64,000 nt of DNA, taken from positions 95,360-159,359 of the forward strand of contig MPNW01000390.1 of NCBI GenBank assembly GCA_011800805.1, given 5' to 3'. The stretch is from Hirudo medicinalis (taxonomy: Eukaryota; Annelida; Clitellata; Hirudinida; Hirudinidae). A program made the translations under genes and the position numbers. This document shows, one piece after another, positions 16,797-39,715 of this stretch; position 1 is the stretch's first letter, and every line of letters begins with the position of its first letter. The notes below the pieces were generated by a model. That model was not told where the DNA came from. It searched no databases and saw nothing but the letters and a program-made list of their open reading frames with translations.

Positions 16797-17541
16797 CTTA
16801 GGAATGCAATAGAAAGAGTCATCAGGGTGTTTAAGGGAAGACTCTTCCAGGCTCTATTAGGTTTCCTTTTTGGAACATTATACACATAAAATGTGATTCA
16901 TTTAGAATTCATGAGATTCATTCAAATTTGGTCATGACAGACATTCAGGAATATTATGAGTTGACCCTACTAAATGACACAAAAAGTGTAGAAGAAAAGA
17001 CTCAAGAGACTAACCAGGTGGTTTCTCGTTGGGAGAGGAATCCTCCGATCTTAATCAATACCACCAGCAATAACAACAACTCTGTGGGTTTTGTTTTGTA
17101 TTTTTAATAAAGTAGGATATGCAGAGTCATTTAAAGCTTAATTGGATCATTTAGAAATTACAAATTAATAGTTAATTAAATTAGAATTAGTTTACAATTA
17201 GTAATAAATACATTTAATAAATAATTGTTACTTAATTGCTGGTGTTTTCATTGCTCTAGTGCTTCTACATACAGATAAGTCATCAATAATGAGAGCTTTA
17301 AGAAAATTATACTTCCAATAGATGCTTATTATTAACATAGTGAATTATTAACAATGTGCAGACATAACATCATAAATAAGAATTTATAAGAATTATTTTT
17401 CCAACAATTGCCAAGCCTCTCAAAATCATGGTAAAATAATTCTTAATTACATTCACTTACCAAAGCTAGGCGACTGAAATTTTATGATGCACATTTAAGT
17501 TCACTTGCATTGACTCCATTTTAAATAATTCTTCTGTGCAG
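16797..17541. other. AT-rich spacer
   Basis: No supported exon. It should hold the missing 5' exons of the minus-strand gene and any upstream Discs-large exon, but neither could be seen. Confidence 0.4.
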
Positions 17542-25136
<7,595 letters not shown>

Positions 25137-25139
<3 letters not shown>

Positions 25140-25265
25140 TGATGATGATGATGGTCGTGATGTCGAAGATGACGATGATAATGACGATATCGAAGATGAC
25201 GATGGTGATGATGAAGATGATGATGATGATGATGATGGTCGTGATGTCGAAGATGACGATGATGA
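25137..25265. repeat. (GAT)n repeat beginning at the Discs-large stop codon
   Basis: The stop TGA is the first of four consecutive in-frame TGA triplets; the repeat continues into the 3' UTR with a partly duplicated block (GGTCGTGATGTCGAAGATGA occurs twice). Confidence 0.85.
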
Positions 25266-25309
25266 AACCTGTTCCGACTCATCGTTCGGTTTTTCACGTG
25301 ATCGCGCAC

Positions 25310-25382
25310 ATTCACATACGCGCGCACACACTCACACATTCATAGACGCGCACACACACACACTCACATATACACACGCAGA
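25310..25382. repeat. (CA)n-rich tract in the Discs-large 3' region
   Basis: CA/CG dinucleotide-rich stretch with ACACAC and CGCGCACAC runs. Confidence 0.75.
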
Positions 25383-27440
25383 CAACTAATTGAGGGTTAT
25401 TTTTCTGTCACCAGTAGTATCTTAGAGAGCATTTAGCAATCTTGGTGATGCCAACATATATTACGACGATGACGACGACGACGACGATGATACACACGAT
25501 GGTATTAATGATTGTGGTGATGATACTAATGATAGTAAGTAGCTTTTAATGTTGTTGTCGTCACTTCTGCTGATGCCAGTTAGCAGGTCGATAGATTAAA
25601 TGTCATGTCTTGTTTTGAGCATCCGGACGACGTTGATTTCACACGGCAAGGTACTGCTGCAATCGTCTTGCTCTTGTCCGTCGACATCGTAATCCGATTA
25701 CATTTCGATGCAATGGATTGATTCTTGATCGATTCTGATGGCTTTAGATTTGAAACCCTCAACTTAGTCCTCGCATTCGTTCCAATGAAAATGACGGCTT
25801 GGTAATATTTTCTTCGCTTTTCTTTTGTTTACATCTTTGTATTGCATCGAATTGAACTTTGGTTTGAACTTCGTCGACAACATTTATCGTCGAGACATGT
25901 GTTCATTCTTTCCATCAGATTTTGCTTTTTAATCTTTGGATTATTCGGATAGTGAACTATAAACGATTATTAGTAGCATTAATAACATTCGGCGGATTCT
26001 GCAAACATTTATTTCGACAATTTTCATTCCACAATCAGGCGTGCTGCTCATTTGCAGATCTCTTATTGAAATCAGAGTTTTCCATCGCATATCTCCGCAC
26101 GGTTGTGTGGGAGTCAAAAAAGAAAAAAAGATGTTCCACTGATTTCTTTTTGTTTTCAGTTTTGCATTTTTTTTTTTTTTTTATTGATTTTCTTAATCGC
26201 CAAAAAACTGATTTATGATTTAATTTCTCAATCACTAATTATTGTTTTGACAGACTGAAGGTGTGGTCATTCGTAACCTAAAATGACCTTAAATGAGTTT
26301 CCAATCACATCTTTTTATCGTCGTCACATTCCGTTCAATCACCAGCTTTATTTTGACTGCATACCATCCTTTGGTTGAACATTGTTAACTGATAGGTTGA
26401 TTAACCAACCAATTGATAGCCGATCAATTGTCATCATCAATGTGAACTTTACCTGCTGCGAGGTGGGCTGCAATCGCGTCCTTCGGCGCTAAATTTCAAC
26501 TCGACCTCGTTTATGTTGACGATTCGACTTTGGATTTAGTTTGGAAGCGATTCGATATTCATTCTGGGGTCATGTCCATTGCTGCATGGAAATCTTGCGC
26601 GCGTCTCACACTGGCGTTAAGTGCAACCCTCATCATCCACGTGTCTTAAAGGTAATATTCTAAACACTCGCCTGCCTCGTCATTTCTCTTCTGACATCTT
26701 TGCCGCATAAAAACGTTTAAGTTGATGAAATGTCGAGCTAAAAGTACAACAATTTCACTCCTCAATAAGAATCGAGTGCCTCAGTGTCTGGCTGATCTGC
26801 GTGGTACTGTTTACTTCCGCTGGGGTTGTGTCAACATTTTTAAACCGACCAGGAAATTATTTTCATTGTTATTTTTTTTTCTTCTTTTGGAATTATTTTT
26901 GGCTCTCGTCGTAATTATTAATGCAGTTGGACGTCTGCTTTCATTACGATCGGCGTCTCTCATTCAGCGGCTGTTCCTTGCCATAACACAATTCTTTAGC
27001 AAACAAGGGCCACGACTTTGATATTTCTTGTTAGATTGAACTTAATTGTTTAATCTCTTAATAATAATAATAATAATAATAATTAAATTGCTGTATTTCC
27101 GACCTGAAGTCACTTGGAGTTGCGGTGTTTCGGAAGGCTAGCTGAAAAGGGTCGCCTGATTGTGGCATAACTACAATGTTACGTATTATGACTAACACAA
27201 AGTCGTTGCTCGCACGGCCAAGCGTTTTCGTTGCTAATTTCTAGTTCCAATTTGGAACGTTACCACTAGGTGCACCAGAGTGACTACTTCGTCTATCCCG
27301 TTTACTATCTGGACGTCGGTAGCCGAGTGGATGAGGGTTTCACTTTGGTGCGGCTAGCGAGCAATGAACATGTTAGAAACGCAATAAATGGGCCACTTCA
27401 CAATTTTTCAGTGGCACTGAGATGTTACTTTTTTTTAGCG
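25383..27440. other. 3' UTR and intergenic sequence after Discs-large
   Basis: No supported gene. A short (GAC)n run is at ~25465-25490, a poly-T at ~26168-26182 and an (AAT)n run at ~27060-27082. Long open frames near 26000 and 26750 have no recognisable content. Confidence 0.5.
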
Positions 27441-27461
27441 AGATATTAATTTTTTGGTGAG

Positions 27462-28277
27462 TTGTTTGGTCAGAACCTTTCAAAAAGCTCCGAATTGAGA
27501 AAGGTTCTGGAGATTTTCCCCGCCAACATTTTTCATGTTTCTAGTGAAAGTGATGAGAAATGTTCAATGTTATGTAATAAAGTGCCAACAGTTCCTTCAT
27601 TTCCAAAACCAAAAAATGTTTTAAACAATTCACTTCATTGCAATCCAACAGAAGAAACCTTTTTCATCCCTAATGGCATCCTGTTCCCAAATACAGATCT
27701 CCAATGACTCCAATGCAAATTGTTGGTAGTTTTTCCAAATTGTTAATTGTGATATATATTGTGTAATTTGCCAAATATTTACAGATGAAAATCGCATCGT
27801 ATATTTGGAGATGTAAATTGAAATTACTGAGTTAAAGAGGACAATCACGCAGTTAAAATCGATAACTGGTGTGGCAAAATGTCAACACCTCAAGAACCTA
27901 AAAGACTTTTTAATGTTGATTTGCCATGTGATTCTACTCTAGATTTACTTAATATTAATGAGATGATGAAGACGAACAAAATAGCATGGTTTAATCCCTA
28001 TTTTTCATTATGAATTGTTTTTCAAATCAGATTAATTTCATATTATTCCCAATTCCAGATTAATATGTTAGAATCAACAGGTGGAATATCCACTGAGAAT
28101 ACTACAAGAATTATGATGAAGTTGATGACCACAAAAGTGGCAGTTCTTATCCTGCATCAATTTCAGAAGGTATGTGAAGAAACATTGTTTTGTGATGCTG
28201 CAAATTCAGAGGTGGAGAATGTAGCCAGTCGTTGGCTTAAATCCACTCGAGACAGTGATGGAGGAAGAAAAGGATGA
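27462..28277 (+). CDS. Possible DUF4806-like protein, fragmentary
   Basis: Three open segments read like one gene: 27462-27707 (FPANIFHVSSESDEKC), ~27880-27990 (LFNVDLPCDSTLDLLNINE) and ~28065-28277 (LESTGGISTENTTRIMMKL, then VENVASRWLKSTRD). The last resembles my recollection of DUF4806, with Gly-Gly followed by a helix and a final W-L-x-x-x-R-D, a domain common in invertebrate genes and some transposon-linked proteins. Plausible splice sites separate the last two segments (donor ~27988, acceptor ~28060). No start is certain. It may be a degraded copy. Confidence 0.35.
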
Positions 28278-28939
28278 AACTACTATAAAATATCTTATTA
28301 AGATATTGTGTGGGTGTGTATGTACAATGCTAGAAATATTATTACGACATACCCACTTTTTTTGATAACTTCCATAAAAATTAACATATCTTGCTGAAAT
28401 TTTCAGCAATTAAGTACACCCATGTGAACATTTAACATTGTTTCAATGTTTTAGCCACGTATTACTTGTTATGGTTACATTTCCTCAATAAAATTCACTT
28501 TTTATTTTTGTTTGTTCGGTTTCAATCAGTGGTTTGAGGTGCGAGATTGCGTCGGTGTTTGGTTGGTAATAGGTCGTAAATCGAATCGGTATTGCGTCAG
28601 TGGCCCAACGCGAAAACGGAGATGCCTCTCCGAACCGACCGGTCATAGCACGTAAGGCCATCGTTGACCCGACGAAAAATGTTGACGGGGTTTTAAAATG
28701 TTTGTTCAGTTCTGGCTTCAAAAGAGACTTAACGAATTGTCCTCAAGTCTACAAGCATAACCCAATTTAGTAGTTCCACCTAAAACCCGGAAGCAATCTG
28801 GAATTTCTCTAAAATGCATATAAAAGGTAGCAGATTATTGTAAGTAACTTGCGCAAAATCGTTACATTTATTGCGAATGTGTTTATTTTATGAGAGGTTA
28901 ATGCAATTCGACATTTAATAATTCATGGCGAATAAATGT

Positions 28940-31618
28940 TTAAATATAATCTTCTGACGATGATTCTTCATCTTCTTGCCTTCTGTAAATGTCAAAATGT
29001 TGAATCTTCAATTTTTTCCTTTCATTGACGTTTCAGATGACAAATGTCTGCTAACCATTAACTACTTCCTTATAACCAGTTAATAAAAATTTTCATGCTC
29101 TTTTTCAATGATGTCATAAAAAATGATAGCTTGACTAATTGAAAGACAATTTCTGAACGAGAATGGTTATTAATATTCGAGAGTTACCATCACCAACTCA
29201 GTTGTCAACATAATTATCATATTCATTCATTCTCAAATATACAACATTATTCTGGATTGGATGACCCTTATATTTTGCCTTTTGTTTCATCCATTTTATG
29301 ATCGAAAATAATTTTTGTTTTTTTTTAAATGATTTTTGTTTTTGCATAAAACTCAAAGTAAGAAATTAAGAAATTGAAGAAATTTGAAAAATGTAAAAAA
29401 AAAATTGTAAAGAATCTCACCTCCTGGATATGCCGTAGCAGATCATGACTACTATTGCTGCGATAAAACTGGCCACCAGATCTGTTTACAAATACCTTAC
29501 AATTCAAGTTTTTTTTCAAAATATTACTTTAATTGCTACAAGTATTCTTTCAGATAAATCTGATAAATCCGAATTAGCAATGAGAAGATAAGAAAGAATA
29601 TAGAAAGAAAGTTCAAAAGAACTTTTTTTTTTTAAATGAGAAACTTTCCAAACTAGATTTTCAAAATTTTTGCTACACGATTAACAACGTTTACGCACGG
29701 TCCTATGTTTGTACCAAGTTAATGCTCATAGAGCACTTGTCAGGGACTTTCAAATAAAACATTAATATTCTCAATGTTTACTTACATGGCTGGCTCTCTC
29801 CGTATTATTTCTTTCTTTAATTTTTTTTTATATAATTAAGTTACTTTATGTAAATAATTGTTATTATTTTACGAAGTGATTAACAATTATTTATTACAAT
29901 TTTTCTTACGTATTGAATTCGAGATGAAAATCTCTTACAAGTAACCCACGGTTGCTCGATTCTGTCCGGATCCGTGACGTCTGCTCTGCTCTTAGGTCTG
30001 TCTAATTCATTAAATGATCCTTCATCTGCTTCTTTTTTTGCGTCGCTCTGCTTAGACGTCAAGGCCTTTTCTGCCCCTGGACCAACTGGAGATTTTTGTG
30101 TGGGTTTGGGTTGCGGATTTTTATTATTCTTATCACCTGTTTTCATCTTCGGCTTGACTGGAAGGGAATAAATACAGATCTGCATCAGAGGCATGCTTAA
30201 ATTTTGTGATTTCAACGAATATAATTTTTCAGGCTTGTTTAAATTTTTAAATAATAATAGCACAATGAAGGATCGCATTTACATATAAAATTGGTATACA
30301 CTTATAATTTCACAGAATATCATGATAAGTTAATCATTTCTGACTGCGAAATTACTAAGACGGTGAAATGAAGGACTGAAACACAGATGAATTGAAGACT
30401 CAAATTAACTGAAGCATCAATCAAATATTTCAAGTCCATTATAAATAGGGGAGAGTCGCACTGAATGAATAATGAATAGGATTTTTTGAACGATCTCTAT
30501 TTTAACTATATAATCATGCATCATTTGATGCAGCGCCGGATTTTCCTCGGTGAAGTGTGGTAGTGGAGGAACACAGGCCTCTGCGCCAATCCTGCATCTG
30601 CTGTTACTCCCCTACGCCAACCCCCCCCCCCTCCCCGACAAGCACAACAAAAAAATTTTGGGTTGATGGTGGCCCCTGTGCGGTGGCACATCCCCACCAT
30701 GCCTAAATCCGGCACTGACTTGATGATTGGTAAAACTTACTGGGACCAATGCAATAATCGACTGTTTTGACCGATCGATTTATTGCGAAATGTGTAACCG
30801 TGTTGTCTTTCTTTCGAACAGTAATGCCGGGTTTCATGAAGAGGAGGCAAATGTCTTTCAAATAGCTTTTTATGTCAAATCCTTCGCAGACTTTGTTCTG
30901 GTCGCAAGTGAGTTTGCAAACATCCAAAGTCACACTCATACTCCTGAGATCCTTGTCATCTCCTCCGTATCCTTTGGTCTCCGTGTAAATGGCCCTGCAG
31001 TCTATCGATGATTATGATGATGATGATGAAGATGACAACGACGGCGATGACGATGATGATGATGATTTATTTACGATAATTTTGTTGAAAGCCTGCTGAA
31101 ACTGAACTTCTCACCACTCGTGCATATGAGAAAATAAGTGTCCTTTTCGTTGGTGTCGGTCTCGTACATTAGCAAGTCACCTTTCACATGGAATTCACCG
31201 ATTACCTTGATGTCTGAAACACGAATAAATAAATTCTATTCATTCCGAAATCTAGAACCACTCTAATAAAAATATGTCTTGCCAATTTCACTTTCAGCCC
31301 ACACCCATTTGCCATTTTTTATTTTGGCATTGAGGACGATGTTTCTCAGAGAATTGGTTAGCATAAACTTGTCCAAAATGTCTTTAACCTCAGGATAATC
31401 CATGTCAACGACTCTGCCTTTAGCAGACACTTTTTGGCAGAGACTGTTGGCTTCTTTCAGGCTAGTGACTTTTGATGGATCACCATCACTATAGAAGCAG
31501 AACAAGAAGTTTCTGTCACAGAACGAGTAGTGCTCTTGTGCCTCCAACAATCCTCGATACATCAACATCAGAAACATTGCCGACCAGATGAGAAACCAGA
31601 GTTGAGATCTGTTAATAT
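28940..31618 (-). CDS. Receptor-like gene A: lectin-like + PAN + stalk + TM
   Basis: Single-pass surface protein of the local five-gene family. Exons from the high end: 31283-31618, 31115-31213 (99 nt), 30741-31001, 29939-30157, 29421-29481 (61 nt), 28940-28982. From the ATG at 31575-31577 it gives 325 aa. The open frame continues upstream (LWFLIWSAMFLMLM) to an acceptor at 31619, so an extra 5' exon may supply a longer signal peptide. The lectin-like part has FCDRNFLFCFYSDG and NGKWVW; the PAN-like part has VCKLTCDQNKVCEGFD; the stalk is Lys/Pro-rich and ends QPWVTY; the helix is LVASFIAAIVVMICYGI; the tail ends EDEESSSEDYI. The first intron uses a GC donor (GCAAGA). Ligand and function are unknown. 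Confidence 0.82.
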
Positions 31619-32332
31619 CTAAAAAATATTTATGTAACTTATTTGGAGCATATCTTTACTTCGAAATAGTCAGGGCGGTAAAAAAACACAGCTTAGAGTT
31701 GTAAAAGGAAGCGAATAAGTTAGCCACTAAAACTGTAAAGGTAGAAACGCATTTGTTACGAACAAATGTGTAAATCCATGCTTTGATCATTCTGATTGTA
31801 ACTCGCATCTTTTTAAAGTAAAGGTTTGTTTATCACATATTTGTTGTTGTGAATTTTTTTTGTAAATATTTAGCAAACATTCTATGTCAACACAAAGATA
31901 GTTAGTGATAGGATTACGTCAACCATGTTTGAGAAAAAAAATGATGAAAACTCCAATTCAGTCATGCTTCTCAATTCAAAGAAGATTTCTGCTCAGAAAA
32001 TCGCACTAGTTTCTAATAACAACATTTAAATTGTCCTTTTTGGCTTAAGTTATTCAATAGCAAATCCTAAATCTCATTAATTTTAAATAGTCTGTTCAAT
32101 CTTAAGATCTCAAGGAAAAGATTTCTATTATTTTATAACGAGGTTCAGCGAGTTTGATGCGGCAGCTATTCAGTTTTTATTCTTCAATTTCAAAAACTTC
32201 AGGTGACATTTTCAGGTGAGGTGGTTGAGATGTGTGAGGAATTAAAATGACTTGTGGAAAATTATAAAATTTTGAATAATCAATTATACACATTTAAACA
32301 AATTTAAAATTTCCAAAAGAATAATGAATTAT
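31619..32332. other. Spacer between receptor genes A and B
   Basis: About 0.7 kb of AT-rich sequence, presumably the promoter and 5' end of gene A and the 3' UTR of gene B. No coding content seen. Confidence 0.5.
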
Positions 32333-35034
32333 TCATTCCTCGTCCCCTTCTGAACTTGAATCTCCTCCTGCCTTCTTCCTACAAATTTATAATAAGTTTT
32401 AAAATAAAATAAAATATTTTATGCTATTTAATAATCAAAATTAAGAATAATTAATAAAAGTATCATATACTTATTTAAACATTTTTTGACTTGCCGTGAG
32501 CATTATTTTAATGATATTATTATTAATATTATTATTATGATTATTATCATCATCATCATCAATTAACTAAAAATAAGGCACGCCAAATCTCAAAGCAGCA
32601 ACAAAATAAAAATAGTGACAGTTCAATTCGTACTTTGTAATCCACCGTTTCCTTACGAATAAATATTTTACAAACACAAATTGCACGTAATTTGGTCGTA
32701 ACATTCGTCGGAAGAGCAATTAATTTTCGCGCTTTTTTGAGGACTCACCTGCGGACGATTCCACAGATCAGCAACACTAAAATCGCTGCAACGAACGCAG
32801 ACACCACATCTGAATAAAATTAATTAACGTAACATAACATTAATTTACAGTGGTTTAAGTAGACTAATGTCTGTATGTTAAACCATTCCTATTTAATTAA
32901 ATATATTTAATACAAATTTCGATAGTCCTACTAAATTCAACCATTCCACCGAATTTGAATATATTGTCTCCTCATAAAGCTTGTTCCACAGATTAACTAC
33001 TCTTGTGCTGAAGTAATTACTCTTCAGAGTACCCGTTGCTTTCCTGCACAGCTTACGATTAATTACTGTAATTAATGAAATACTAAATCCAATTACATTT
33101 ACATTATTAAAACGTTGTAAGATTTGGCAAATGACATTATAATTACTTTATCACAAAATAAGCTTTCTTACATGTAACCCATGGCTCTTCTAGGAGGTTT
33201 GGTTGCGCATTATCGGCCGATGCTGCAAACATATTTAAAACGAAACGTTTTTTAATAGGTTGTTCATGTTCACTATTTATGAATTTAAAGTATTCCTTTA
33301 AATAAAGTTTAATCAACAATTTATTAATAATCCGTGGTCATTTCGTCGCTACAATTTTCTTTTTTTACAAAAGGACAGCCCGAAGAGATTCTCCCAATAA
33401 ATCAGTAAAAGTTTTCAAGTATTTGCCATCATTTAAACGGTTTCCGATACCTAAGTTCCGAGATCCAAGATCCAAGATCAGTAGCCCAATAGTTACCATG
33501 ACTGGATAAAATAATAATTTGTGATATAACCGAAATTTGAAATATGACCATTGATGCCGCTGGCTGACGCTTGATTTGGGAGTGGAGTTGAATTGACGAG
33601 CTGAGCTGGTTCAATTTGAAACGGAAAGCTTTGCCTGGTCGCCCAACTATGTTTCGTTTGTTCGATAATTATTTTTGTTACAAATAGCTGATTGGAATTC
33701 TGAGACTTGTCAGGACTTTTTACTTTGACTGCATTCAATTGAATAAATATCTTCAATGAGTAACAATATCACACAGATGAGAGAATCACATGTAATATTT
33801 GTCATAAAATTAACAGATAATATGTAAGCTCACGCTTTATGGTGCTACATAATATGTCTATTAGTATTATGTATCATCATCATCATCGTCGACGTCATCA
33901 TCATCATCATCATCATCAATTATAACAACTTCCATGAAGAATATCGCATTTTGTAATCGATAAACTGCCAATAATTTCATAAGTTATGAAATAATGTTAG
34001 TTTTCACAACCGAGAAAATAAATGAATGCGAGTTTTTTGTAACTAATTCTATATTTTAGCTATTTTTCTATATTTGAGAAATTTAAAGTATTTTTCGTAT
34101 CATGCAATTGTAAAAATACAATAATACAAATGTTAATATTTCGTATTAATACAAATTGATGCAAAGTTCGTGAAAACATTAATTTACTTACTAAGCCCAA
34201 TGCAATTTGCTATTGTCTTTACAGACCTATCAATGGTGTAATGTGTAAATTGCACGTTTTCGATATATTCAGAGTCTGCTTTCATATTTTTTGTGAGCAA
34301 TCCACAACTTTTATTCCTTTCTGGAAGCCAATCAATTCCAGCACAAGTTAGATTGGCATCACACAAATCCTGACATGAATTGATGTCTGACACAAAAAAT
34401 TTCAATGTATTTCCGCTATCACCGCTAACTTTCTCATTCAGAATCCAATTTGGTTTGCATTCTGAAATTATCTATTATAGCTTCACAAATTTATTTCTAA
34501 GTTTTATTTCAAGTCACCAAATTCCACATATTTACCTGTCTTGCAAACCACGTAAAATTTTTCTGAATTGTCAGGCTGTAACATGTAAAACAATTGCTCT
34601 CCTTTAGTTTTAAGGTTGTTGTTCTTCGTGATGTCTATGAAGGTGTTCATACACTGGAAAGTTACTTCCAGACAAATGAAATGCAATTCAAAAATGGACC
34701 ACTCACCGTTACCTTGCTGAATCCATTTCCATCTCCCATTTTCATTTTTAGCATTGAGAAGAACTTTGTGCATCGAATAATTTGCCAAAAAAGTCTTTAC
34801 TTTATTTATTTCACTTGCTACGTCAAAATCAAGCAATCTACCTTTCTCGTTAACACTTTTACAAAAATTATCGGCTTCAGATGTTGACATAACATCAATT
34901 GGATTACCGTCGGAGTAATAACACTGAGGAAAATAGTGATCGCAATATGCATAGAATGACTTTTCTTTCATGGGGTCTTCTCCCTTGCAGTAGGTAACCA
35001 GCAGTAAATTTAGAACACTCCATATAGGATTCAT
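32333..35034 (-). CDS. Receptor-like gene B: lectin-like + PAN + stalk + TM
   Basis: Complete member of the family. Exons from the high end: 34707-35034, 34536-34634 (99 nt), 34192-34461, 33549-33728, 33172-33222, 32749-32809 (61 nt), 32333-32378; 1035 nt, 344 aa. The signal peptide is MNPIWSVLNLLLVTYCKG. The lectin-like part shows YCDHYFPQCYYSDGN, ADNFCKSVNEKGRLLDF, the sequon LANYS, NENGRWKW and terminal FYVVC. It lacks the WND and EPN/QPD-type calcium sites of sugar-binding lectins. The PAN-like part has CQDLCDANLTCAGIDW. The stalk is two exons, ending EEPWVTY. The helix is VVSAFVAAILVLLICGIV; the tail is RRKKAGGDSSSEGDEE-like and ends in Glu. The 33549 donor (GTCATA) is weak. Confidence 0.85.
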
Positions 35035-36014
35035 ATTCCAATTGAATGATGAAGATATGTTGTTAACTTTGTTAATCCACCACCGCTGTATGGTCTCATA
35101 TTTATGATAATTGGTACAGATATAAATATGCCTTTAGTCGTTTGTCTTATTCCCACCAACAGCTTGCACTTCCATTCTTCATCGGAAATCTCGCCCAAAA
35201 AAATAATCGTGAAATTATTAATTATGTTGTTTAAACTTTTGAATTACGTCATAAAGCAACTTAGTTCTTTAGTTCTTGTGTTGTCAAATTGCATTTTATT
35301 AACAAGAATTTATTTCGTTAACAGTTCGACTTAAAAATATTCTTTTTTTTCAAATTGGAATTTTTAATAAAATATTTCCAAGCTTCAATTTGTCATTTTA
35401 TATTGTTGTTTTGTTATTAATGATAAAATACTGATTATTGATTATTGATTATTTATGAACATTTCTAGAGCTCGATATTTTTCTATCAGTTTTATAAACG
35501 TGGTTAAAAAAGAACATGCAAGAAAAGCAAAAATTAAAACAGGGGTTGAAGAGACAAAGGACGAAGCTCAAAGTTTTCATGACTTGATTGAAAACACTCT
35601 GAAAAAATTGAAAAAAGTCTTCTGATTTTGCAAGTTAACTTAGCAAATTCCAGGACTGTTTGGAAGAACCACTTCATTCAGGAATTTAAAACGAATTTTA
35701 AAAAAAAGACAACTAAAAAATATATATATACTATAAAATAATTAGTTAACTTTAATATTCTAACCATTTTATTTATTTATTTTTATGCGACTTCATAAAC
35801 GAACAATGGGAAGGTTACATCAATTTGAGAAAATAAAATATTACCGTGCGTATTGAAGCAAGAAATAACAAAATTTAAAGTTGGTTAAAAATCAGTTAAA
35901 AAAGTTTTTGTAACAAAACAGCCTTAGCCTTGGGCTACAAAGTCATTCTTAAACCTCATCGTCTGCTTAATTTTAAAGATGTTTTGCTGGTAGGGAAAGT
36001 AAATAGATATCGCT
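35035..36014. promoter_or_regulatory. Divergent spacer between receptor gene B and squalene monooxygenase
   Basis: About 1 kb separates the two divergent starts. The first ~200 bp next to gene B is clearly similar to the sequence upstream of gene C (45341-45560), including GATGAAGATATGTTGTTAAC and a CATCGGAAATCTCG block, consistent with a retained duplicated promoter. No transcription start can be fixed. Confidence 0.45.
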
Positions 36015-37977
<1,963 letters not shown>

Positions 37978-38091
37978 AAACTATTTCTATAATTTCTCAC
38001 TTTGATTTACTAATATAAATCTCTTTTTTGATTTAATGGGTTTTTTTTTAGATGTTCACGGTCATAAAATGTATATTTAAATTAAAATGCG

Positions 38092-38346
38092 ATGCTTTTA
38101 CGAGGCTTATTTTTAAAACATTTTACAACTCAACTTCAATGTCTCAACTTTGATAACTATTTTACTCTGAACCTTTTACGTCCACATGATACCAGAAATT
38201 GGACTCCACTTCAACCCGATTTTGCCAGATCCAATATTAAATTTTATTCCATTCGTTGTGTAGGCCCCAGGGATTTTTCAAGATTGCCTTGCTCGTTATT
38301 TGCTAATCCATTTTTTTTTAATTCTTTTAAGAAGTCATTAATTTGA
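38092..38346 (+). mobile_element. LINE reverse-transcriptase C-terminal fragment
   Basis: The open frame has NIKFYSIRCVGPRDFSRLP and ends with a Phe/Lys-rich FFNSFKKSL, the usual C-terminal end of CR1/jockey-type ORF2 proteins. No catalytic domain is present; this is a short relic. Confidence 0.6.
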
Positions 38347-38700
38347 ATTCACTTCTGCCTCTGTACCTCTTTTTAAAGCTAATCCACATTTATTATCATA
38401 TTGTAAATAATCTTATGCTTTATTTCTTTTGTACATATCTTAACATCAGTATTACCTTCAGTTATATTATTTAATTTCATATCTTAGGCAGCCCAATCAG
38501 CGGGATAAGTTTCCCTTAGGGCTGTCCTTTTGGATTGTTGTTTTTTTTTCTTACTATTCCTTGTTCAAAATTTTATTTATTTTATTCACACGAGGTCAAA
38601 GGGCTTTCAGCCGCTTACATGACCAAGGAAAATGTAAACAAACAAACAAAAAAAGCACACGAAAAAGCTTAGAAATTAATGTCCCAAGAATTAAGTCATC

Positions 38701-38922
38701 CTAAAGTTCTTTAAATCTGAGGTATTTATTGAAGTTTAATTGCAGAATTGCAGAGTTGAAGCGGGTTAGGGTTGAAGAGTTAACAATATCAGCCGGTAAA
38801 GAGTTCNGATTATGGATCGGTAGCCAGTGCAATTTCTTCAGGCAGTCAGTGCTATTGAAGGTTGGGTTAAGAAGGACAAGTTTGGCGAGTTTGTTTTGTA
38901 CGCGCTGCAAGGAAAGGATCAA
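38701..38922 (-). mobile_element. Second LINE reverse-transcriptase fragment
   Basis: Reads LQRVQNKLAKLVLLNPTF followed by LKKLHWLPI, the signature just after the palm domain in jockey/CR1 ORF2. An unknown base interrupts it at ~38807. Opposite in strand to the fragment at 38092-38346. Confidence 0.65.
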
Positions 38923-39309
38923 AGAGGTAGATGTTTACCCTGCAATATTTTACCAAGTAGGAAGTGATTTCTATTCTTGTGGACTGAAAAATTACAAGAA
39001 AATGTTGCTCTCTTTCTTCCTCAATTTTTCTTAAAATGCTTTGTCCAGTCTTTACCAGCTTTTTTTAATAGCTTTACTTTACATTATGAAACAACAATTC
39101 ATTCGAATTATCAATTAGGTTAAGTAATTAATTAGTTTAATTAGCAGCTAAAGTTCTCATGTTCCAATGAGTTATATAAACTTTAGCACTTGTGAAGTAA
39201 TTGACTTTTTATTTGGCTTGATTGGTTTTATTGGACAAATGACAAGGCATAGCAATGCAAATGTCGAAAAGATCAATCCGAAGGTTAATATTTTCTCTGT
39301 ATTGTATTA

Positions 39310-39469
39310 TTCCTTCAAACAATCGTTGAGAAAATCACGGCTTCCGTGTAGTCAAGCATTACAGGAATTTCTAATTCAATATCGACGAACACCTTTGGAG
39401 TCTGGCCTCTCACCAAGTGAATTGCTAAACGGGAGGCANTGCATTAAAGAAGTTATAACTCATTATTAA
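39310..39469 (+). mobile_element. Gypsy-type integrase fragment
   Basis: Contains ALQEFLIQYRRTPLESGLSP and SELLNGR, the end of the integrase core typical of Gypsy-like LTR retrotransposons. One unknown base near 39440 and a stop soon after. No LTRs recognised. Confidence 0.6.
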
Positions 39470-39715
39470 ACGAAAGGAAAGAGACCAAAGGATACTCAAA
39501 CATATTTTATATTAATCACGAAGCAAATGTAAAGACACAACGGTATCTCAATCATATTCAATTTTTATTTTAGTAAAATAGCATATTTTAGATAATAAAT
39601 ACCATTATAAATAATAATAATGACCAACGATTAATAAGTGAGGATTAATTGTAATGAATAAAGTTTAAATATTAATTGAAGTTATTTGTTACATTGTTTG
39701 GCGAAAAGAAATCAG

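Noticed and set aside
26722..27021. Plus-strand 99-residue open frame with a hydrophobic middle
   Set aside because: Poly-T driven Phe/Leu run, no recognisable family, no supporting splice context.
27310..27345. GTCGGTAGCCGAGTGGATGA resembles the 5' half (A box) of a tRNA-Ser/Leu
   Set aside because: No matching acceptor stem, anticodon arm or GTTCGA box follows within tRNA distance; at most a tRNA-derived SINE head.
34504..35034. Single 176-residue frame reading through receptor B exons 1 and 2
   Set aside because: Paralogues show a phase-1 intron between 34707 and 34634 with a consensus GTGAGT donor; the read-through is intron sequence that happens to stay open.
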